From: Candidatus Methanoperedentaceae archaeon
Lineage (GTDB): Archaea; Halobacteriota; Methanosarcinia; Methanosarcinales; Methanoperedenaceae
DNA length: 17,899 bases
Reading direction: 5' to 3'
Assembly: GCA_014859785.1 (NCBI GenBank)
Contig: JACUTP010000017.1
Span: forward strand, 1-17,899
The notes beneath the pieces are model-generated. The model worked only from the letters and a program-made list of their open reading frames with translations, was not told the DNA's origin and made no database searches. Numbering within the stretch: position 1 is the first letter of the stretch; every line of letters starts with the position of its first letter. A program made the translations under genes and the position numbers. Below are positions 13,518-17,899 of this stretch, one piece after another.

Positions 13518-14510
13518 CTATTGTTTCCGTATCAATATCTCCCAGTCAGATTCATTAACCTGCTTTACACCCAGTACATTATGCCCGTCAGCCTCCATGC
13601 CTCTCGGTACTTCTGTTATTGCAGTCGGGGAATCCACAACCACCTTCAAGATTTTCCCCTTCGCAAGATTATGCAATGCCTGTTTCGCATATATGAAATT
13701 ATACGGGCACTCATTTCCTTTAAGATTTACCTCAGCATCTATTTTGAATTCGGGAATGAATGTACCGTTAATATACGCCCGCGTTCTCTCCTCCTTCGGG
13801 TTTTCGAACACTTCATTTGCAGTACCATGCTCCACAAGCTCCCCGAGGTAAAGATGCACCACATAATCTGCAAGCCTGATAGCCTGGTGGATATTGTGGG
13901 TAACCAGTACGATAGTATAATCCTCTTTTAGTTTAAGGAGCAGGTGCTCGATATGCTGTGAAGAGACAGGGTCAAGTGCTGATGTTGGCTCATCGCACAG
14001 GATGATTTCAGGCTCAACTGCAAGCCCGCGGGCAAGGCACAGCCTCTGCTGCTGTCCAATGGATAATTGGGAGGCAGGGGAATTCAACCTGTCTTTCACT
14101 TCTTCCCAGAGACCGGCAAGTGTCAGGTATTTCTCGACAATGGTATCAAGTTCCGGCTTTTTCTTTACCCCGTGAATCCTGGGACCAAATGCGATATTCT
14201 CATAAATGGACATTGGAAGCGGAGTGGGTTTTTGAGCCAGCAGTCCCATTTTCTTCCTGATGTTCACCACATCTGTTTTCCTGTCAAAGATATTTTCGTT
14301 GTCTATCAGGATATTCCCTGAATAAGCAATCTCATCTTCCAGGTCGATAAGCCTGTTCATGCACTTGAGCAATGTTGATTTACCGCAGCCTGAAGGACCG
14401 ATAATAGCTGTTATCTGTTTTTTGGGTATCCGGACAGATATGTTCTTTAATGCGTGGTTCCCACTGTAATATGCGTTCACATTATCAATTTTAATATGGG
14501 TTTCTGACAT
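13518..14510 (-). CDS. pstB: PstB-type ABC importer ATPase fused to a C-terminal TusA-like sulfur-carrier domain
   Basis: 330 residues against about 250-260 for ordinary PstB. Residues 1-252 are the phosphate-importer ATPase: Walker A GPSGCGKST (38-46), Q-loop LLAQKPTPLP (90-99), Walker B IILCDEP (169-175) and His205 in LVTHN; it ends with the usual ERTRAYINGTF. The signature is LSIGQ (149-153) instead of LSGGQ. Residues 258-330 are a complete TusA-fold domain. They hold VNLKGNECPYN with the carrier cysteine at C268, then AKQALHNLAKGKILKVVVD, the PTAITEVPRGMEADGH turn, and WEILIRKQ at the end. The frame is continuous, with no in-frame start and ribosome binding site ahead of the second domain, so this is a true fusion in this assembly. 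It is the last gene of pstSCAB. TusA proteins carry persulfide sulfur; a sensor role is equally possible here. Confidence 0.9.
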   Translation of the reverse strand: MSETHIKIDNVNAYYSGNHALKNISVRIPKKQITAIIGPSGCGKSTLLKCMNRLIDLEDEIAYSGNILIDNENIFDRKTDVVNIRKKMGLLAQKPTPLPMSIYENIAFGPRIHGVKKKPELDTIVEKYLTLAGLWEEVKDRLNSPASQLSIGQQQRLCLARGLAVEPEIILCDEPTSALDPVSSQHIEHLLLKLKEDYTIVLVTHNIHQAIRLADYVVHLYLGELVEHGTANEVFENPKEERTRAYINGTFIPEFKIDAEVNLKGNECPYNFIYAKQALHNLAKGKILKVVVDSPTAITEVPRGMEADGHNVLGVKQVNESDWEILIRKQ

Positions 14511-14519
14511 TTCATGTAC

Positions 14520-15371
14520 CTATTTTATGATATATTTCGTATATTTTCTTGAAAGCAGTCTTGTGGTTATGCTGATAGCCAGAATTATTAGCAGGAGTAT
14601 GACTGCAGCTGCGTATGCTTTCTGCTGCGCCAGGGGGAAAGGCGTCCCGAGCAGAAAAAAGATAGCAAGCGGAAGGGATGCTGTGGCATCGAACAGTGAT
14701 GTAGGGATGCGGTCAGTATATCCTGCCGTGAAAAGTATCGAGGCTGCATCGCCGATTCCTCTCCCGAAGGCTATCAACACCCCGGTCATAAGACCGGGAA
14801 GAGCCTGTTTTGAAACAACTTTCAATGTAGTCTCAAGCCTTGTGGCACCGAGTGAGTATGATACTTCCTTGAGTTCCTTTGGTACGGTTTTTATGACCTC
14901 TTCCATTGCCCGCGTCATTATGGGAAGTTCAAGCAGTGCAAGTATGATAATTCCAGCAAGCAGGGATGCCCTCATATTTAAAAACATCAATACCGTGAAC
15001 CCGAAGGCTCCATATACTATAGAGGGCGTGCCCCAGAGAATGTCAAGCGACAGGCGCGTAAGGTTCGAAAGCCGCGTGCCGCCGGAATACTCTTTCTGGA
15101 GATAGAAAGCAATCCCGATGCTCAGGAAAAATGCCAGTACAGTCCCGCCTGCTGCAAGATACAGGGAACCAATGATGGCATTCAGGATTCCTCCACCCTT
15201 CCCAAGATAGAAACCACCTTCTGCTGTCTTTGTGATCATATCAATACCCAGAACAGGCAAACCTTTCCAGAGTATTATCCCGATTACTGCAAGCAGACTT
15301 CCCACCACTATTACAAGTGATATTATCATCAGTGCCTTGAAAATCGACTCTTCAATCCTTCGAAATTCCAT
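14520..15371 (-). CDS. pstA: Phosphate-type ABC importer permease PstA
   Basis: 283 residues with about six membrane helices. The permease coupling (EAA-like) loop is EVSYSLGATRLETTLKVVSKQA (residues 169-190, quoted here only to locate it). The following helix reads AFGRGIGDAASILFTAG. In PstA this helix normally has Arg, then Gly-Glu, then Thr-Ala-Pro. Here Arg204 is kept, Glu is replaced by Asp208 and the Thr-Ala-Pro by Ala-Ala-Ser. WGTPSIVYGAFGF (113-125) is the second conserved loop. The ATG directly follows the TAG of pstC, so the two are translationally coupled; pstB begins nine bases after its stop. It forms the membrane channel with PstC. Substrate is phosphate by family, with a possible shift given the altered residues. 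Confidence 0.9.
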   Translation of the reverse strand: MEFRRIEESIFKALMIISLVIVVGSLLAVIGIILWKGLPVLGIDMITKTAEGGFYLGKGGGILNAIIGSLYLAAGGTVLAFFLSIGIAFYLQKEYSGGTRLSNLTRLSLDILWGTPSIVYGAFGFTVLMFLNMRASLLAGIIILALLELPIMTRAMEEVIKTVPKELKEVSYSLGATRLETTLKVVSKQALPGLMTGVLIAFGRGIGDAASILFTAGYTDRIPTSLFDATASLPLAIFFLLGTPFPLAQQKAYAAAVILLLIILAISITTRLLSRKYTKYIIK

Positions 15372-16265
15372 CTAAATGACACCCCGTTCTATTTTAATGA
15401 GTGTTATCCTTGCAAGAACATTGAATACCAGTACCACGAGAAGAAGCATGAGGGCAGCAAGCAGTATCGCAGAATCATACAGGGGGATTGACATCATCTC
15501 ACCAAAAGTATTTGCAATGAGGGCAGGCAGGGGATATGCAGGATCAAAAACGGATGAAGGCATTTTTGCCACGTTTCCCACGACCATCAGCACTGCCATG
15601 GTTTCTCCAAACGCCCTGGAAAAACCAAGAACGATTGCTGCGAAGATCCCGGGTCTTGCTTTTCTCAATACAACGTGTTTGATGGTCTGCCATTTTGTGG
15701 CACCGAGTGAAAGGGAAACCCCCCTCAGGTCCTGTGAAACGCCCCTAATGACCTCGGCTGTGACTGATATTATTATCGGGAAAACCATGATTGAAAGAAC
15801 GATCCCTCCTGCAAGGATACCGTATCCTCCTATGGTTTCCACACCAAGTGCAGGAGCAAGTGTATTCTTTATGAAAGGCACCACTGCAAGCACGCCCCAG
15901 AGACCGTATACCACTGAAGGGATGCCTGCAAGAAGGTCAATCAACGGCTTCACAGTATCCCTGAGGCGGTTGCCTGCATATTCTGAAAGGTATATAGAGC
16001 TTAGCAAGCTGATTGGCACTGCAATTATCAATGCAAGTCCTGTAACCCACAATGTTCCCATGATAAACGGAAGGAACCCGAATTTTCCAGCGTTCGGGCT
16101 CCATTCTGTTGAGAACAGGAGATCAGGGATAGGAACTGTTGATAATATGGGATATGCCCTAATGAAAAGTCCGATTAGCATAAAAAAGAACAGCAAGCAG
16201 GCAAACACTGTTGCTGAAAGCATAAGCCTGCTTGAAATTCTGTCCTTGAGTCTTCTGGTGTTCAT
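15372..16265 (-). CDS. pstC: Phosphate-type ABC importer permease PstC
   Basis: 297 residues with six predicted membrane helices, the first at about 15-36. LAGIPSVVYGLWGVLAVVP (112-130) and the coupling loop DLRGVSLSLGATKWQTIKHV (179-198) are typical. The channel helix reads FSRAFGETMAVLMVVGN, with Arg217 and Glu221 at the places known to matter in bacterial PstC; unlike PstA, this subunit is canonical here. It starts at ATG 16265, 11 bases after the pstS stop, and is followed without a gap by pstA. With PstA it forms the translocation path for the anion released by the lipoprotein PstS. Confidence 0.92.
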   Translation of the reverse strand: MNTRRLKDRISSRLMLSATVFACLLFFFMLIGLFIRAYPILSTVPIPDLLFSTEWSPNAGKFGFLPFIMGTLWVTGLALIIAVPISLLSSIYLSEYAGNRLRDTVKPLIDLLAGIPSVVYGLWGVLAVVPFIKNTLAPALGVETIGGYGILAGGIVLSIMVFPIIISVTAEVIRGVSQDLRGVSLSLGATKWQTIKHVVLRKARPGIFAAIVLGFSRAFGETMAVLMVVGNVAKMPSSVFDPAYPLPALIANTFGEMMSIPLYDSAILLAALMLLLVVLVFNVLARITLIKIERGVI

Positions 16266-16276
16266 GGCATTTTATA

Positions 16277-17221
16277 CTACTCTACTTTCTTCAACCCTTC
16301 ATTTATGATGCCCCGGGGAAGAATTATGTAACCCTGTTCAGGGATGTACTGCTGCCCTTCTGTGAGAGTCCATTTTATGAAATCCTGCACAATGCCGGAG
16401 GGCTTTCCTTTGGTTACAAGGTTAAGGTCTCTTGCAGGAGGGGAGGGGTATTTGCCTGTCCCTATCGCCTCAACGATTTCATCAAGTGTGCCGTAGAAGT
16501 TCTCATCCGGATCAATATTTCCGTTCCCGTTAAGGTCAATGGGTATTATTTCAATGCCTTCAACCGGTTTCCTGGTATTTGGATCGTATGCAAAGTTAAT
16601 GTTGTTATAACCAATCCCGAGTTTATCCTGCCTGACTGCCTCTGCAAGACCAGGGTCAGCATTCACACCCACACCCCTGAGGTCTTCCTGATGGTAATTG
16701 CCCAGGTACTTTGCCCAGGTTTCAGGTGCGCCTGCGGCATCCGAGCGCGTGTATACGTTTATCCTGTCAGTAACGCCCGTTCCTGTAGCCTGTCCCCATG
16801 TTGTTATGGTTTCATTGATGTATATCATCTCAAAAACATCTCTTTTTAATCCATTTGCCTTGAGTTCAGAAAGCACAGGGTTGTTCTTGTTGACCGTCGG
16901 CACCACTGCGTCCTTTGTTACAGCTATCCAGTATGCGTCCTTTTCCACTTCAGCCGGTGTAATTTCTCTTGAGACCATACCAATATCCACGAGTCCTCCA
17001 AGGGCATCAGCCATGCCTTTGCCTGCGCCGCCAGCGCTTATGTCAAACTTCACTTTTGGATGCAGCTTCTGGTATTCTTCGCCCCATTTGAGCATCATTG
17101 GATACATGGCAAAAGCACCTGAGACGCTTATTGTTTCAGTTTTTGGGCTATCTACACACCCGGATACCGATGCCATGATAAATATTGTAATTAATATAGT
17201 TGCAATAATTTTTATTTTCAT
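16277..17221 (-). CDS. pstS: Phosphate-type ABC importer substrate-binding lipoprotein PstS-like
   Basis: 314 residues from ATG 17221, chosen because GGGTGG lies five bases upstream and the protein then begins with a clean lipoprotein signal peptide (MKIKIIATIL..., lipobox VSGC, Cys22). The longer GTG 17230 start adds three residues and buries the ribosome binding site. The mature protein is an extracellular binding protein with the anion-site segments SGAFAMYPM, SAGGAGKGMADALGG and GMVSREI. The canonical R-x-x-SGT loop is YTRSDAAGAPETWAKYL here, so the Ser-Gly-Thr is missing. Near residues 229-240 the loop DLNGNGNIDPDE fits a Ca2+-binding EF-hand exactly. I recall similar PstS-like proteins in Methanosarcina, so both traits may mark a subfamily. 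First gene of pstSCAB. Phosphate is the default ligand; another oxyanion is possible. Confidence 0.85.
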   Translation of the reverse strand: MKIKIIATILITIFIMASVSGCVDSPKTETISVSGAFAMYPMMLKWGEEYQKLHPKVKFDISAGGAGKGMADALGGLVDIGMVSREITPAEVEKDAYWIAVTKDAVVPTVNKNNPVLSELKANGLKRDVFEMIYINETITTWGQATGTGVTDRINVYTRSDAAGAPETWAKYLGNYHQEDLRGVGVNADPGLAEAVRQDKLGIGYNNINFAYDPNTRKPVEGIEIIPIDLNGNGNIDPDENFYGTLDEIVEAIGTGKYPSPPARDLNLVTKGKPSGIVQDFIKWTLTEGQQYIPEQGYIILPRGIINEGLKKVE

Positions 17222-17297
17222 TAAGCCCACCCAACCTTTCTTAAAATACTTTCCTGGTTTTTCAGGAAATCACGGATTTGTAGATACTCCGCATTAT

Positions 17298-17306
17298 GTT
17301 TTATAT
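17298..17306 (-). promoter_or_regulatory. TATA box of the pstSCAB operon
   Basis: On the minus strand ATATAAAAC gives a strong TATA element. A start about 25 bases downstream (near 17276) leaves a leader of about 55 bases ending in the GGGTGG ribosome binding site before ATG 17221. Confidence 0.55.
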
Positions 17307-17319
17307 GCCGGTTCATTAG

Positions 17320-17337
17320 GCTGTTATCAGTAACAGC
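17320..17337. promoter_or_regulatory. 7-bp inverted repeat upstream of the pst TATA box, candidate operator
   Basis: GCTGTTA-TCAG-TAACAGC is a perfect 7-bp inverted repeat with a four-base centre. It lies about 14 bases upstream of the pst TATA box in the direction of transcription, next to where the BRE would be. A dimeric regulator bound here could block or assist TFB/TBP. No PhoU or regulator gene is in the window. Confidence 0.45.
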
Positions 17338-17371
17338 AAAAACGATTCCTTCTTGTGTTCATTTTTTCACC

Positions 17372-17389
17372 TGCTTACGATAATAAGCA
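17372..17389. repeat. 6-bp inverted repeat in the pst upstream region
   Basis: TGCTTA-CGATAA-TAAGCA is a second 18-bp dyad, about 52 bases centre to centre from the first one. Its sequence differs from the first, so a shared regulator is not implied. It could be a regulatory site or a leftover of the neighbouring insertion element. A strong plus-strand TATA-like CATATAAATATG lies beyond it at 17409-17420. Confidence 0.3.
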
Positions 17390-17492
17390 ACTGTACATGG
17401 GCAGGCACATATAAATATGCAGTGAATCAGGCAATAATTGTTAAAGTGATTACAAAAACAGAACAATTGCGGCAAGAATTGTCAAGTACTGA

Positions 17493-17870
17493 TCCGCATT
17501 GCTTTATGACATTACATCGACATATTTCTATGCAACAAGAATTCCCAAGGTTCGTTTTGGACACAATAAAGATGAGAATGATCAGCCTCAGATGAATATT
17601 TCATTAGTAGTCACGAAAAACCTGGGCTTACCAATTTTTTTCAGAACATATGAAGGAAATATATCAGATGTAACCACGATCCAGCAACTCATTCTTGATA
17701 TCAAACGAATTAATTTTCAAATTGAAGCAATCATCCTTGATAGAGGCATGACCTCAAGAACCAATATTAGAGCTCTCGCTACTGATCAGATCAAAATTAT
17801 CGGTGGTATCCCTCTAACCTCCAATGAAGCAAAAAAGATCGTTGTGAGCAAGAACGTTCTATTAGATTGA
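17493..17870 (+). pseudogene. IS1634-type DDE transposase, internal fragment
   Basis: The frame opens right after a stop at 17490-17492 and encodes the catalytic core of an IS1634-like transposase: LLYDITSTYF with the first catalytic Asp, RFGHNKDENDQPQMNI, then GLPIFFRTYEGNISDVTT, and AIILDRGM with the second Asp. It stops at 17868-17870 after SNEAKKIVVSKN, well before the final catalytic Glu. In-frame stops follow at once, while a neighbouring frame stays open to the window edge, so a frameshift is likely. The N-terminal domain is not recognisable in 17340-17490. It is therefore a decayed or at least disrupted copy inserted beyond the pst promoter. Family name is by motif recall; IS4-superfamily membership is safer than the exact family. 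Confidence 0.75.
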
Positions 17871-17899
17871 AAAAAATAGCGATAGCTGAAGACAAAGTG

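Noticed and set aside
13518..13745. TusA-like region as a separate overlapping gene
   Set aside because: It is in the same frame as PstB, and no in-frame start with a ribosome binding site was found ahead of it. The ATG inside AAAATAGATGCTGAG is out of frame.
15376..16308. 310-codon plus-strand open frame antisense to pstC
   Set aside because: Its translation is low-complexity Ser/Thr/Arg text with no recognisable fold, while the minus strand encodes a textbook PstC. It is a shadow frame.
16698..17333. 211-codon plus-strand open frame antisense to pstS
   Set aside because: It overlaps the clear PstS lipoprotein gene and its promoter, has no ribosome binding site and no recognisable motif.
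1..17899. CRISPR array or toxin-antitoxin or other defence module
   Set aside because: No regularly spaced repeats and no recognisable defence genes were seen on either strand.

Overview
The window reads as archaeal chromosome, most likely from the Methanosarcinales and relatives, including the ANME-2 methane oxidisers. The reasons are an McrC homologue (methyl-coenzyme M reductase activation), an Isf/AfpA flavoprotein pair, an archaeal-type valyl-tRNA synthetase, two DUF2180-type zinc proteins, TATA boxes instead of bacterial -35/-10 elements, and GGTGA-type ribosome binding sites. No mcr structural genes, rRNA or tRNA are visible, so a closer taxonomic call is inference.

Layout. (1) 1-164: the C-terminal end of an IS630-type transposase, minus strand, cut off by the window edge and truncated at its 5' side. 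(2) 205-1400, minus: an iron-sulfur flavoprotein (isf) followed by an archaeoflavoprotein (afpA), a redox pair. (3) 1526-2040, plus: a possible 39-codon small ORF joined by TAATG to a carboxymuconolactone decarboxylase/AhpD-like protein. (4) 2101-7013, plus: a compact operon of mcrC, two DUF2180 zinc proteins, a fused pyruvate oxidoreductase gamma-delta subunit, PorA, PorB, a glutaredoxin, and a ferredoxin:disulfide reductase catalytic domain fused to rubredoxin. From porGD onward every junction is an ATGA overlap. (5) 7094-9667, plus: a short CDF-like metal transporter and a CPA1-type antiporter carrying TrkA-N/TrkA-C domains. (6) 9675-13447, minus: a DUF21-CBS membrane protein and valS. (7) 13518-17221, minus: a pstSCAB-like ABC importer operon in which the ATPase carries a C-terminal TusA (sulfur carrier) domain. 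(8) 17231-17899: the pst promoter with two inverted repeats, then a broken IS1634-type transposase.

How the genes may work together. The large operon makes sense as a low-potential electron module. Pyruvate oxidoreductase exchanges electrons with ferredoxin, the ferredoxin:disulfide reductase can pass them to thiols, glutaredoxin is a plausible thiol carrier, and McrC belongs to the machinery that reductively activates methyl-coenzyme M reductase. The link from Por to McrC is my inference from gene order.

The most unusual single gene is the PstB-TusA fusion. It joins an oxyanion-importer ATPase to a sulfur-carrier fold in the place where MetN-type ATPases carry a ligand-sensing domain. Its partners also deviate from the family pattern: an LSIGQ signature, PstA Glu to Asp, and a binding protein with an EF-hand loop and an atypical anion-site motif. 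The importer may be specialised, or regulated by sulfur or redox state. Phosphate remains the default substrate.
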